A stretch of DNA of 64,000 nucleotides from an uncultured Collinsella sp. (GCA_900548565.1 URKV01000001.1:1-64000), one strand, 5' to 3'; counted from the stretch's first letter, positions 40,365 to 49,842 are shown. Numbers and translations are program-made. The notes: generated from the sequence alone by a model not told the origin.

Positions 40365-40904
40365 ATGGATGCCCGCAAAGAAAAAAGCCGCGCTGCCATC
40401 GTTGCAGCGTTCTCCGAGCTGCTACGCGAAGAGGATTACGGCAAGATTACCGTCGGCGACATCATCGCTCGTGCCCATGTTGGTCGGGCCACATTCTACG
40501 GCCTCTTTAAGAGCAAAGACGACCTACTGTCCGAGCTCGTGAGCGACATCTGCGCCCACGCCCTCGACGACGATGGTACGCCGCTCGACGACCCACTCGT
40601 GCAAGTCGAGCATATCCTCAACAACCTCTGGGATCGTCGTCAGGGCGTACGCGCCCTCGTAGCCGGCGCCGGCTCACGCGTCTTCGCCGACTGCTTACGC
40701 AAGACCATCATGTCGCGCGCAGCCGAAACCGTCCCTACCGACCCAAACGGCCCCGCCGCCACCATGGACCGAAGCTTCCTACTACACCACATAGCCTCAA
40801 GCTTCGTAGGAATGGTCCAATGGTGGGCCTGGCACAACTTCCAAGCAGATAAGGCCGAAGTAGCCAAAGACTACCTATCAGTCATTAAGCCTCTCTTCAA
40901 CTGA
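40365..40904 (+). CDS. TetR/AcrR-family regulator
   Basis: 179 aa. N-terminal TetR HTH (RAAIVAAFSELLREEDYGKITVGDIIARAHVGRATFYGLFKSKDDLL) and a helical ligand domain ending FVGMVQWWAWHNFQADK. It begins 2 bases after larC with a weak ribosome site, so it is translationally coupled to larC and part of the same transcript. A role in controlling the lar genes is inferred from position; the 18-bp palindrome at 38566 is a possible site. Confidence 0.88.
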   Translation: MDARKEKSRAAIVAAFSELLREEDYGKITVGDIIARAHVGRATFYGLFKSKDDLLSELVSDICAHALDDDGTPLDDPLVQVEHILNNLWDRRQGVRALVAGAGSRVFADCLRKTIMSRAAETVPTDPNGPAATMDRSFLLHHIASSFVGMVQWWAWHNFQADKAEVAKDYLSVIKPLFN

Positions 40905-41078
40905 GTAAACCCCTCATCCCAAAGTTCCGACCTCATCTCAAAGCGCCGCCCCAACCCAAAGCACAATCCATCCCAAAGTGTCGACAGAAGCCCAACGCCC
41001 CTACCAGCAACAAGCCCCTCCCATCCAAATTCAGATATATATTGGGTTGCTTGTGCGAACGCAACAAAGACCCCGCAG

Positions 41079-41201
41079 CCGTCCGCATGGGGTAACTTCC
41101 CAGCGCACTCCGCAGGACGCAAAAAGGCTCGCCGCACAAAGTGCGCAGCGAGCCTTTTTGCATGTCCGAGGACGCGCTGGGAAGTTACCCCATGCGGACG
41201 G
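41079..41201. repeat. Giant hairpin element, copy 1
   Basis: Perfect 28-bp outer arms (41079-41106 with 41174-41201). Then a conserved internal loop, ACTCCGCAGGACG on the left (41107-41119) and CATGTCCGAGGAC on the right (41161-41173). A 13-bp inner stem follows (41120-41132 with 41148-41160, ending in CTTTTTG), and a tip CGCAC-AAA-GTGCG. It lies between the convergent tetR and larD stops. Copy 2 at 43636-43754 has the same loops and tip but different arms. The stretch 40905-41078 has only short direct repeats of ATCCCAAAG type. Confidence 0.85.
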
Positions 41202-41223
41202 CGGACAACTATGTAGCCTCAGA

Positions 41224-41955
41224 CTAGAACATGCCCAAGAAACCATGCACAAACAGCGCGGCCAGAGCAGCACCGATAAACGGAGCGATGCCAGGAACGA
41301 GCAGGCCGTACTTCCAGTTGTTGTCAGCCTTGTTCTTGATCGGCAGCACCTGATAAGCCATGCGAGGACCAAGGTCACGAGCCTGGTTCATGGCGAAGCC
41401 GGTGATGCCGCCCATACCCATGCCAACAGCCCAAACGATCAGACCCACGCAGATAGCAAGCATCAGAACGTTCTCACCAGCACGGCTAGCAGCGGCGAGA
41501 ATGGCGCTGATGAACACGAAGGTGCAGATAGCCTCGCAGAAGAAGTTGCGGGCATAGTTCGTGCCCTCGGTAGTGGGGTTGGTCGAGAAGATGTTGCGCT
41601 GGGCAATGGGGTCGACGACGCCCTCGGAAGCCTTGAACTCATCGGCATACATAAGCCAAGCGATTACGGCGCCCACAAAGCCGCCGAGCATATCAGCAAC
41701 CATGAAGGGGATGCAACTGCTCCACGGCACCAGGCCGACGATGCACTGGGCAAGTACCATGGCGGGGTTCATGCACACGGCGCCGCCAAAGACAAACAGG
41801 CAAACCGAGATGCCAAAAGACCAGGTGGTGATGGCAAACATGTGGCCGGAGCCCTGATACTTGGTGCCCTTAAGCACGGTATCGCAGTGCACGCCCACGC
41901 CAAAGATGATCATGAGGGCCGTTGCGCCGAATTCGCAGAGGAGTTTGGTAAGCAT
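41224..41955 (-). CDS. larD: Aquaglyceroporin LarD, lactic acid channel
   Basis: 243 aa MIP-family channel with six membrane helices. First selectivity motif is MNPAMVLAQ (NPA, about residue 63). The second is NQARDLGPRM, where Gln replaces the Pro of NPARD. In Lactobacillus plantarum LarD carries lactic acid across the membrane and is encoded with the racemase genes. The gene follows larA after about 50 bases on the same strand, which supports LarD rather than a glycerol facilitator. Confidence 0.85.
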   Translation of the reverse strand: MLTKLLCEFGATALMIIFGVGVHCDTVLKGTKYQGSGHMFAITTWSFGISVCLFVFGGAVCMNPAMVLAQCIVGLVPWSSCIPFMVADMLGGFVGAVIAWLMYADEFKASEGVVDPIAQRNIFSTNPTTEGTNYARNFFCEAICTFVFISAILAAASRAGENVLMLAICVGLIVWAVGMGMGGITGFAMNQARDLGPRMAYQVLPIKNKADNNWKYGLLVPGIAPFIGAALAALFVHGFLGMF

Positions 41956-42004
41956 AAAACCTTATCTTTCTTGTCGGTTATAAACGATTCGTTTAGGCCG
42001 CGTA

Positions 42005-43282
42005 CTAGTGCTGAGCGACGACAACGCCCAGGCCATCGGGAATGACGGCTACCTTGGCATCGGCACCCTTCATCTCAAAGGCGAGCTTGAGCGCCTCATC
42101 GAGAGTGTTGACCGGCGTCATGTGCATATCCTTGATCATCTGGTGATCGCACAGGTCGGTAACCATGATCACAGGATGATGCGCCAGGATGCGGGCAAAG
42201 ATCTGGCTCGTCCACTGGTCGGGCAGGGTCTCGTCCTTAGGACGGTCGATGCAGGCGCGCTCAAACTCTGCCGGATCATTGTCGGCGATGTTGTGATAGA
42301 AGCCCTCGCCACCGTGACCGTCGGCACAACCGGCGACATCGATGATCACGCCGCCCTCGGGAAGTGTGGCCTCGGCAGCACACATGCCCTTCACGGCCTG
42401 ATAGATGTTCTGATCGAGCGGGTAGCCACCGTTGGTGGTAATGGCAATCTCGCACTCAACGGGCTCAACGCCTGCAAGGCTCTTCACGAACTCGCAGCCA
42501 GCCTCGTGTGCCTTGTGGATGTCACCAGCAAAGGAGCCGATGACCTCGTGCTTGCCGTTGAGCACCACGTTAAGCACAAAGGCGAGGTGAGCCATCTCGG
42601 CGGCGGCGAACATGTCCTCGCTCACATGGTTGTGGCACAGGTTGCCGGCACGCGAATGGGAATCGTTCACAAACTGACCGTTGTGGTTGTACATGATGGT
42701 CTTGTAGCTGGCGATGCCAGGCAGGACGGACTTGCGGCTACCAGAGAAACCGGCAAAGAAGTGCGGCTCAATAAAGCCCTCGGCAAGCAGCAGATCGCAA
42801 TCGGCAGCAATCTTGTTGATGATGCACTCGCCGCCAGAAGGCAGGGTGCCAATCTTTTTCATCATGCTGTCATCGGTCGCGACGTGCATAACGATTTCCT
42901 CGTTGGCAACGATCTCCTCGCCGTACTTGTTGACGAGTTCCTCGTGCGTCGACGGACGATGCATACCCGTAGCAACCAAAATACGCACGCGAGCCTCGGG
43001 CGCAGCAGAATGGATGTGATGCAGCAGAATAGGCATCGTCACACGCGAGGGAACGGGACGCGTATGATCGGAGCTAATAATGACGATATCCTTCTTGCCA
43101 GCACAAAGCTCCTCGAGCGAAGGCGAGCCATAAGGGTTGGCAAGCGACTCCTCTACCAGCTCTTCCTGCGATTTTGTAGTCTTAAACTCGTTTTGATGAC
43201 CTTCCATCACACCCGCGAAGTTCTTATCCTCGAGCTCCAGATGCAACGTCTTGTGGTCAAACGGCAGTTCACATTCAAACAA
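42005..43282 (-). CDS. larA: Lactate racemase, nickel-pincer enzyme
   Basis: 425 aa. Interconverts L- and D-lactate. Residues around the cofactor are present: SDHTRPVPSRV, ATGMHRPSTHEEL with the catalytic His, and HFFAGFSGSRKSVLPGI with the Lys that forms the covalent thioamide link to the cofactor. I chose the TTG at 43282 because GGAAGAGG precedes it and the resulting length (425) matches other LarA proteins; the ATG at 43360 would add 26 unsupported residues. Needs LarB, LarC and LarE; LarE is not in the window. Confidence 0.92.
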   Translation of the reverse strand: MFECELPFDHKTLHLELEDKNFAGVMEGHQNEFKTTKSQEELVEESLANPYGSPSLEELCAGKKDIVIISSDHTRPVPSRVTMPILLHHIHSAAPEARVRILVATGMHRPSTHEELVNKYGEEIVANEEIVMHVATDDSMMKKIGTLPSGGECIINKIAADCDLLLAEGFIEPHFFAGFSGSRKSVLPGIASYKTIMYNHNGQFVNDSHSRAGNLCHNHVSEDMFAAAEMAHLAFVLNVVLNGKHEVIGSFAGDIHKAHEAGCEFVKSLAGVEPVECEIAITTNGGYPLDQNIYQAVKGMCAAEATLPEGGVIIDVAGCADGHGGEGFYHNIADNDPAEFERACIDRPKDETLPDQWTSQIFARILAHHPVIMVTDLCDHQMIKDMHMTPVNTLDEALKLAFEMKGADAKVAVIPDGLGVVVAQH

Positions 43283-43465
43283 TGACGAGCGCCCTCTTCC
43301 TTTCAACTGACACACTAGATAAACCGTTGGAAGGATACGCCGCTCGCCGAAAAACACCACCGTCTACCGACCCATTAACATAACGTTCATATTTGACCTA
43401 TAACAAAACGGCCGCGATCCCAAACGGAACCGCGGCCAAAAAGCCCACACCGCACCCCACATTAG

Positions 43466-43638
43466 GCGCGAAGCGCGCCATATCCCCCCAGCCGCAATCC
43501 GCCGAAGACCGAGGACGAAGGGGCCCGACGGGTTTCCCTCTGAATGCATTCCGCAGCACGAAGCCCCATCAAAAAGCGCGAAGCGCACTATCTTTCCCCC
43601 AGCAGTAATCCGCCGAAGACCGAGGACGAAGGGGCCCG
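43466..43638. repeat. Direct repeat, two units of about 62 bases
   Basis: Units 43466-43527 and 43576-43638 share GCGCGAAGCGC at the start and an identical 27-base end (43501-43527 and 43612-43638, GCCGAAGACCGAGGACGAAG plus GGGCCCG). They abut the left arm of the giant hairpin at 43636. The gap 43283-43465 shows nothing else of note. Confidence 0.7.
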
Positions 43639-43754
43639 CCGTATGCCTGCTTTCCGGCGCACTCCGCAGGACGCAAGAAGCCCTCGCCGCACGAAGTGCG
43701 CAGCGAGGGCTTCTTGCATGTCCGAGGACGCGCCGGAAAGCAGGCATACGGCGG
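43636..43754. repeat. Giant hairpin element, copy 2
   Basis: Perfect 25-bp outer arms (43636-43660 with 43730-43754), the same 13-base internal loops as copy 1 (43661-43673, 43717-43729), a 14-bp inner stem (43674-43687 with 43703-43716) and the CGCAC-GAA-GTGCG tip. 28 bases past the ppc stop. No run of T at the end of the outer stem, though the inner stem resembles a terminator. Confidence 0.85.
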
Positions 43755-43782
43755 TCCCCGGTGAGAGCCACAGGGCTATCGA

Positions 43783-46596
43783 TTACCCCGTGTTTTGTAG
43801 ACCCGCCGAGACGCCGGTCACAGTCGAAAGAATCAGGCTCATGTACTCAGCCTTCTTCTCCTCGGCCATCTCGTCCTGGTTCATACGCACCTCGCGAAGG
43901 GCGCGGACCTGGGCGATGGACAGGGCGTCGACGTAGGGGTTACGCACGCGAACGGCGCAGCCGAGCACGCGACGACGCTGCAGCGGCCACTCATCACCGA
44001 CGATGGCAAGGACCCACTTACGCGTGAGCTGCATCTCGGTGAAGACCTTCTTGGACAGATCATCGCGGTCGCCCAGGTGCAGATACATCTTGGCGATGCG
44101 CTGATCGGTCTTGGCGATCGACATCTCAATATTGTCGATAAAGGTGCGGAAGAACGGCCACTCTTGGTAGGCAGCCTTGAGCTGGTCAAGATCGCCAAGC
44201 TGCTCGCAGGCGGTGCCCAGGCCGTACCAAGCGGCCAGGTTAATGCGCGCCTGGCTCCAGCTGAAGATCCACGGAATGGTACGCAGGTCGTCGAGTGACT
44301 TCGCACCCAGACCGCGCTTGGCCGGACGCGAGCCGATCGGCAGCAGACCGACCTCGGTCAGCGGCGTCACGGTCGAGAACCACGGTGTAAAGTCCTCGGT
44401 GTTCAGCAGGTCCAGATAGCGCTCGTGGCTTGCGGTGTTGAGCTTCTCGGCCATATCCCAGAACTTCTGCGTGGTCTCGGTGTTGGTCTTCTCGACACTC
44501 GGGGCCGACTGCAAAAGCGTTGCGGCAGCAACGGACTCAACATGGCGCTGAGCCAGCGTGCGGTTGCCGTAACGGGCAAAGATGACCTCGCCCTGCTCGG
44601 TGAGCTTAAAGAAGCAGTTGACCGAACCCTTGGGCTGCGCCAGCACGGCCTTGTTGGCCGGGCCGCCACCACGGCCCACGGCACCGCCGCGACCGTGCAT
44701 GAGCACCAGGTCGATATCGTTCTTCTCGGCCCACTTGGCGATGCGCTCCTGCGCGGAGTGCAGCGCGAGCATGGCCGTGGTAGGACCGGCGTCCTTGGAG
44801 GAGTCGGAATAGCCCAGCATGACCTCCATGCGGCGGTTGGTCTGGGCAAGGCGCTTTTGCACCACGGGCAGCGTAAGCATCTGGTCGAGCACGTCGACGC
44901 AGCCCTCGAGGTCCTCGAGCTGCTCGAACAGCGGGATCACGTCGAGCTCGGGGACATCCTCCTCGTGTGCAAAGGACAGGTGGGCAAGCTCAAAGACGTC
45001 GGCCACATGCTGGGCACTCTTGGTAAACGAGATGATGTAGCGGTGCGCCATCTTCTTGCCGTAGCGCTTTTGGATGGAGCCGATAGCGCGGAAGGTATCG
45101 ATGACCTCGCGCGTCATGGGCTGCAGGTCGCCATGGATACCGTTCTCGTGGATATCCTTGAGGGCGCGGGCGTGCACCACGGAGTGCTGACGGAACTCCA
45201 TCTCGACCATATGGAAGCCGAAGGACTCGACCTGCCAGATGATGGTCTGGACCGGACCGTAGGCGGCACGGACGGCACCGCAGGCAGCAAGCGAACGCTG
45301 GACGACGCGCAGGTCATCCAGGAACTCGTCGGCGCTGTGGTACATGGTGTCGGTGATACGGCGCACAGTGGCGTTCAGACGGTCGGCCATGACGAGCATG
45401 ACGGCACGATGCGGCTCGTGCTCGGAGATCAGCTCGGCACGGGCCGTGTACTGGGTGCTCATCTCGACCTGATGGTTCCACAGGTTGATGAGCTCGGCAG
45501 ACGGCTTGCTGTAGGTGGCCTCGAGCGTGAGGTTGCGGCCGATGCGGCGGCACTTGTCCTCGAGCTTGAGCACCATGTGGGTAAAGTACTTGGCGGCGAC
45601 CTCACGGCTCACCTTGGCGGTGACGTTGGGGTTACCGTCGCGGTCGGAACCGATCCAGCTGCCGGGATGGAAGAACGCCGGGCACAGCGGCGGCACGGTA
45701 CCGGCCTTGTCGCCCAGCACCCAGTCGTCAAAACGACGATAGATGACGGGGATAACGTCGAACAGCGTGTTATCAAAGATGTCGATGATGGTATCGGCTT
45801 CCTCGACCGGCGTGGGCTTCTTGAGCGCGATGGGGCTCGTACGCACCAGGGCGTCGATCTCCTGCAGCATATGGCGCTCGTTCTCCACCAGGTCGGAGCC
45901 GCCCAGACGCGGACGCTCCTCCAGCAGGTTGGAGATACGGCGAATCTTGCCCTCGACGGCCTTGCGACGGGCCTCAGTGGGATGCGCGGTAAAGACGGGA
46001 TGGAACTCAAGCTTGCCGAGCAGCTCATTGGCACCCTCGACGCCCATCTCGTTTACCAACTGGTGATAGGCGACGGTGAGTTCGTTGGCGGGATCGACCT
46101 CGGTATCGGTCGATGCGCCGGCCTCGCGCTCGCGCAGCTGCGCCACACGGTAGTTCTCCTCCGACAGGTTTGCCAAGTGGAAGAAGCTCGTAAAGGCGCG
46201 AACGATGACCTGCTGCTTATCAAGCGGCAGGCTGTCAATCAGATCGACGACTTCGCGAAACGCCACGGCGGTGGGCTCGTCGGCAGTGGGCACGCCCTGT
46301 TCGTCAACGGACTCGTCGGCAGCGCGGCTACCGGGGTTGCCAGCATTGGCCACAATCTCGGCTATCAAAATCTTGTCGAACAGGTCCGCGATCTCGGGAT
46401 CATACTCGCTAAGCACACGACGTTCCAGGCGCAGGAACAGCGCCAGATTATCGCGCAGCTCCTCGGGGATCTCGATTTCGGCGAGACGCTCCCTGGACTC
46501 GGCATTCGAGCCGATTCGGTTAACGAGGCGGTTGACCACGGCAGCGACGCGCGCCGCGGCTTCGGGTACAGACTGGTTGCTTAGGTTCTCAGCCAC
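43783..46596 (-). CDS. ppc: Phosphoenolpyruvate carboxylase
   Basis: 937 aa. Carboxylates PEP to oxaloacetate to refill the TCA pool. Catalytic His in FTAHPTEARRKAV, Arg/Gly-rich WIGSDRDGNP, GYSDSSKDAG, and the mobile loop MHGRGGAVGRGGGPANKA; ends with the normal SAGLQNTG tail. Full length. Start: the GTG at 46596 has GGGAGG 4 bases upstream; the ATG at 46608 sits one base after AAGGAGG, so the GTG is favoured, and four residues are at stake. Confidence 0.97.
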   Translation of the reverse strand: MAENLSNQSVPEAAARVAAVVNRLVNRIGSNAESRERLAEIEIPEELRDNLALFLRLERRVLSEYDPEIADLFDKILIAEIVANAGNPGSRAADESVDEQGVPTADEPTAVAFREVVDLIDSLPLDKQQVIVRAFTSFFHLANLSEENYRVAQLREREAGASTDTEVDPANELTVAYHQLVNEMGVEGANELLGKLEFHPVFTAHPTEARRKAVEGKIRRISNLLEERPRLGGSDLVENERHMLQEIDALVRTSPIALKKPTPVEEADTIIDIFDNTLFDVIPVIYRRFDDWVLGDKAGTVPPLCPAFFHPGSWIGSDRDGNPNVTAKVSREVAAKYFTHMVLKLEDKCRRIGRNLTLEATYSKPSAELINLWNHQVEMSTQYTARAELISEHEPHRAVMLVMADRLNATVRRITDTMYHSADEFLDDLRVVQRSLAACGAVRAAYGPVQTIIWQVESFGFHMVEMEFRQHSVVHARALKDIHENGIHGDLQPMTREVIDTFRAIGSIQKRYGKKMAHRYIISFTKSAQHVADVFELAHLSFAHEEDVPELDVIPLFEQLEDLEGCVDVLDQMLTLPVVQKRLAQTNRRMEVMLGYSDSSKDAGPTTAMLALHSAQERIAKWAEKNDIDLVLMHGRGGAVGRGGGPANKAVLAQPKGSVNCFFKLTEQGEVIFARYGNRTLAQRHVESVAAATLLQSAPSVEKTNTETTQKFWDMAEKLNTASHERYLDLLNTEDFTPWFSTVTPLTEVGLLPIGSRPAKRGLGAKSLDDLRTIPWIFSWSQARINLAAWYGLGTACEQLGDLDQLKAAYQEWPFFRTFIDNIEMSIAKTDQRIAKMYLHLGDRDDLSKKVFTEMQLTRKWVLAIVGDEWPLQRRRVLGCAVRVRNPYVDALSIAQVRALREVRMNQDEMAEEKKAEYMSLILSTVTGVSAGLQNTG

Positions 46597-46640
46597 GTTT
46601 CCTCCCATTCCTCCTTCTATGCACGTAACATGCGGTATTC

Positions 46641-46646
46641 ATTATA
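46641..46646 (-). promoter_or_regulatory. ppc promoter -10
   Basis: TATAAT on the minus strand, 45 bases before the start codon; the -35 region is weak. GAAATACTTT and AAAGTATTTTC (46655-46695) form an inverted repeat around the -35, a possible regulator site. Confidence 0.6.
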
Positions 46647-46853
46647 GGCGCTTGAGAAATACTTTCGACACTGATTGCGCTTTACCACACAAAAGTATTT
46701 TCTGCATTGCAAGGGTTTTTGCCCCAAATGGTCGTATTTCTCGGTGGGCGGCATATGCAAACGAGGGCATTCCGCATAAATGCGAAACACCCCCGTAACA
46801 ATAGCTCTCCATGAGCAGGGCACGTTGGCAGGCCCGCAGCTCAAAAAGATGCG

Positions 46854-48167
46854 CTACAGGCGCTCGCGAACCGCCTCGACGACGTTGGCCAGATCGGCAA
46901 GGACCTCGTCATGGCTCTCCATGTCGCGCACTTTGACCTTGCCGGCGGCAAGCTCGTCGCCACCCAGGACTAGGATGAGCTTAGCGCCCACCTTATCGGC
47001 CTGTTTAAACTGGGCCTTGAGCGAACGGCCCTGATAGTCAGCCTCGGTCACGATGCCTGCGGCGCGAAGCTCCTGCGTAATGGCAAAGACGTTCTGGCGC
47101 AGTTCCTTGCCGGCGTTGGCGACATAGACGCACGGGGCCTCATCGGCACCCAAATCGCTGCCAAAGGCCTGCAGGGCCAGCAGGGCGCGCTCAAAACCAA
47201 CGGCAAAGCCGACGCCCGCCGTGGGCTTGCCACCCTCGAGCTCGACCAGGCCGTCATAGCGGCCGCCGCCGCCGATGGAGCCGACGCCGGCGCCAGGGGC
47301 CTCGACCTCAAAGACAGTACGGGTGTAGTAGTCCAGGCCGCGCACCAGGGTGGGATCCTCGACATACTCGATACCGGCGGCATCCAGATAGCGCTTGACC
47401 TGCTCGTAGTGCTCGTGGCACTCGTCGCACAGGTTGTCGCCCATCAGCGGGGCGTCGGCCATGATCTCGCGGCAGTGGTCGTTCTTGCAGTCAAAGGCAC
47501 GCAGCGGGTTGAGCTCGGCGCGCTCGCGGCACTCATCGCACATCTCGTCTGCGTGATCGAGGATGAACTGCTTGACCTGCTCGCGGTAAGCCGGACGGCA
47601 CTGGGCGTCACCCATCGAGTTGATGAGCAGACGAAGCTTGGAAAGGTCGAAGCCCAGGCGCTTGTAGAACTCCATGAGCATGATGATGCACTCGGCGTCT
47701 GCCGCCGGATCGGGAGCGCCGAGCCACTCGATGCCCACCTGGTGGAACTGGCGCAGACGGCCCTTCTGGGGGCGCTCGCCGCGGAACATGGCCTCGGCAT
47801 AGTAGGCCTTAAACGGCGTGGAGCCCTGAGGCACCAGGTTGTTCTCCACGACGGCGCGCACCACACCGGCCGTGCCCTCGGGGCGAAGCGCCAAGCGCTG
47901 CTTGGGCTTGAGCTTGGTATCGGTACCCTCGGTAAAGACGCGCTCCAGGTTGGCGCCGCTAAAGACGCGGAACATCTCCTTGCGCACGACGTCGGTCGAC
48001 TGGCCGATACCGTGGACAAAGACGTCCACCTGCTCGATCGCGGGCGTCTCGATAGGCTTAAAGCCAAACGGCTCGAATACGCCGGCAGCGATCTGCTGCA
48101 TCTTTTGCCAGGCGCGCATCTCGGCGCCGATAAGGTCGCGGGTTCCCTCCGCCTTCTGTGCCTGCAT
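46854..48167 (-). CDS. hisS: Histidyl-tRNA synthetase
   Basis: 437 aa class II synthetase. Starts QKAEGTRDLIGAEMRAWQKM; motif 2 YYAEAMFRGERPQKGRLRQFHQVGIEWLG, the HisA-type LVRGLDYYTRTVFEV, motif 3 VGFAVGFERALLAL and a C-terminal anticodon domain. A Cys-containing stretch (CDECRERAEL, CKNDHC, CDECHEH, about residues 185-245) is a common insertion of Gram-positive HisRS. ATG at 48167 with AAAGG upstream; the frame begins at a TTG at 48173. Confidence 0.96.
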   Translation of the reverse strand: MQAQKAEGTRDLIGAEMRAWQKMQQIAAGVFEPFGFKPIETPAIEQVDVFVHGIGQSTDVVRKEMFRVFSGANLERVFTEGTDTKLKPKQRLALRPEGTAGVVRAVVENNLVPQGSTPFKAYYAEAMFRGERPQKGRLRQFHQVGIEWLGAPDPAADAECIIMLMEFYKRLGFDLSKLRLLINSMGDAQCRPAYREQVKQFILDHADEMCDECRERAELNPLRAFDCKNDHCREIMADAPLMGDNLCDECHEHYEQVKRYLDAAGIEYVEDPTLVRGLDYYTRTVFEVEAPGAGVGSIGGGGRYDGLVELEGGKPTAGVGFAVGFERALLALQAFGSDLGADEAPCVYVANAGKELRQNVFAITQELRAAGIVTEADYQGRSLKAQFKQADKVGAKLILVLGGDELAAGKVKVRDMESHDEVLADLANVVEAVRERL

Positions 48168-48232
48168 GGGCAAACACCTTTCTTTTGTATCGCGTCATAG
48201 GTAACGGTCATTATACGGCACAAAGCAGCAAC

Positions 48233-48479
48233 GCGGCGGCGCATCTGACCGAACGAGGGTATGGGGACTCGTTCGGCCAGATGCACCGCCGCGGCGACCG
48301 ACCCGCATGCAACGAGGGGAAACGGATCGAGTTGTAAGCTCGTGGCCACCCGGCGAGACGAATGACGGTACGAGCATCCATTCGACTCCCTGGGCGGCCA
48401 CAATGCCAACAACCGCAAGTCTTTCCCTTCCCGCCCAACAAATCGCAGATTCGACCGTATTGGGCGGGGATGCAGGTTG
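48233..48479. repeat. Hairpins in the hisS upstream gap
   Basis: 48233-48247 pairs with 48278-48292 (15 bp, one mismatch), enclosing CCGAACGAG / CTCGTTCGG. GTGGCC-CCC-GAG-CGAATG (about 48343-48365) pairs with 48381-48403. CCCGCCCAA (48439-48447) pairs with TTGGGCGGG (48471-48479). The gap 48168-48603 has no gene; the region 48483-48535 is AT-rich and may hold the hisS promoter's neighbour, but I see no clear box. Confidence 0.6.
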
Positions 48480-48535
48480 CGAGATACTCTACTTAGGTAA
48501 AGTGTACAAGCCAGAATATCCGACTGCAGATACAA

Positions 48536-48561
48536 AAACGGCCCGCATCCGCGGGCCGCAA
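48536..48561 (-). terminator. Terminator after the EamA transporter
   Basis: CGGCCCGC and GCGGGCCG pair around ATCC; the minus strand runs into TTTTTGTATC. 42 bases past the stop at 48604. Confidence 0.88.
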
Positions 48562-48603
48562 CACATTGTTAACGATTGATGTCCTTATCTTGACGATTTA
48601 AAA

Positions 48604-49578
48604 CTACTGAGAACGACGGCGCAAAAAGTCGAAGTGCGTCTCGCTCAAGATAATCGAAAGAAAGATGAGCGCGAAGCCGGCGAGCAGGCGCGAGGTGAGC
48701 GCCTCCCCCATCAGCAGCACCGAGAACAGCACGCCCGAAGGCGACTCCATCGAAAGGAGCAGTGAGCCCGTCGAGGCCGAGACATGCGCCAGGCCGACGT
48801 TTTGGATGAGCAGAGCCGCGCATGTGCAACCAACCGAGAGAAACGCCATCGCGCTGATAAAGCTCGGCGTCCACACGGACAGAGGCGCTTGGGTCTCGAA
48901 TAGTAGCGACGTTGCCAGGCTCAGCACGCCGTTGCCCACAAACATCCAAAACGTGATGACGTTGATGTCCATTTTGCGACCGTACTTGGCAGTCACCGCC
49001 ATCTGGATGGCGAAAAAGACCGCACCCGCCAGCGTAATGACATCACCGATGTTGAATTCAACGCTATCGAGCGCCACCAAGCCAATGCCCGCCAAGCACA
49101 GCAGCGCCGCGCCCAGGTTATAGCGGGTGAGTTTTTCGCCGCTCAGAAAATAGCTCGCGAACGGCACAACGATGCAATACGTGCCCGTCAAAAAAGCATT
49201 CTTGCCCGCCGTGGTGTGCGCCAGACCGACTGTCTGCAGGGCGTAGGCGGCCCACATAAGTGCGCCCATGCCAAGTCCGACGATAAGGTTGCGGGCGTTG
49301 AGGTGCGCGATGATGCGCTTGTGGAAGATGAAAAACATGACCAACGCCGCAGGCAGAAAGCGCACGTAGAGCAGTTCGAACACCGGAATGGTGTCGAGCG
49401 CGTCCTTCATGGTCGTAAAGGAGTAGCCCCAGACGACTGCCACCGAAAGCAGCAGGACTTTCCAGAACAGCGGCGAGCGAGCGCCGGCGCCGCGGGAGGT
49501 GCCGCCCGCGCCCAGGTCCTCGCGAGCAACAGGGCTATCGGGCATCATTTCGATATTGTCAGTGGCATGCTGGGCCAT
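48604..49578 (-). CDS. EamA-family drug/metabolite transporter (10 TM)
   Basis: 324 aa. A hydrophilic N-terminus of about 35 residues, then ten hydrophobic segments in two EamA repeats (VLLLSVAVVWGYSFTTMKDAL; FAIQMAVTAKYGRK...), with PVFELLYVRFLPAALVMF and ASTGSLLLSMESPSGVLFSVLLMGE. The RhaT/YdcZ-type family moves amino acids or other metabolites; the substrate is unknown. GAGGATGCCCT precedes the ATG. Single gene. Confidence 0.9.
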   Translation of the reverse strand: MAQHATDNIEMMPDSPVAREDLGAGGTSRGAGARSPLFWKVLLLSVAVVWGYSFTTMKDALDTIPVFELLYVRFLPAALVMFFIFHKRIIAHLNARNLIVGLGMGALMWAAYALQTVGLAHTTAGKNAFLTGTYCIVVPFASYFLSGEKLTRYNLGAALLCLAGIGLVALDSVEFNIGDVITLAGAVFFAIQMAVTAKYGRKMDINVITFWMFVGNGVLSLATSLLFETQAPLSVWTPSFISAMAFLSVGCTCAALLIQNVGLAHVSASTGSLLLSMESPSGVLFSVLLMGEALTSRLLAGFALIFLSIILSETHFDFLRRRSQ

Positions 49579-49655
49579 AGGGCATCCTCGCGCTCAATCT
49601 GGGCGTGGTGTCCGCACGCGCATGGCTGCGTGCCGCCTCATGGTCAAATAAAAAC

Positions 49656-49842
49656 AGGGCGCACCGGACCCCCGGTACGCCCCGCTACTGTAGCAACAAC
49701 CAGCGTTGCATCGCAATCCAGCCCACTAAAGCGTTTTGTTCCGCCGTTCTACCGAACGGCGGACCGGCCGACGCTGCGCGAGCTGCATTCACACCAATCT
49801 GACGTTCAATTTCAAGGGCGCGACCAGAAGGTCAGCGCCCTC
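49656..49842. repeat. Terminator and hairpins between EamA and YhgE genes
   Basis: GGGCGCACCGG / CCGGTACGCCC (49657-49682) is terminator-like. TTCCGCCGTTC / GAACGGCGGA (49740-49764) shares its sequence with a hairpin at 55290-55310. GGGCGCGACC-AGAA-GGTCAGCGCCC (49817-49841) likely ends the 49918 gene. No ORF supported in 49579-49917. Confidence 0.6.

Noticed and set aside
40362..40904. Frameshift link from larC into the next frame giving LarC2
   Set aside because: The next frame is a complete TetR regulator with its own HTH; no LarC2 motif is seen.
43283..43360. ATG at 43360 as LarA start
   Set aside because: It would add 26 residues without similarity to LarA, and a TTG with a good site fits the family length.
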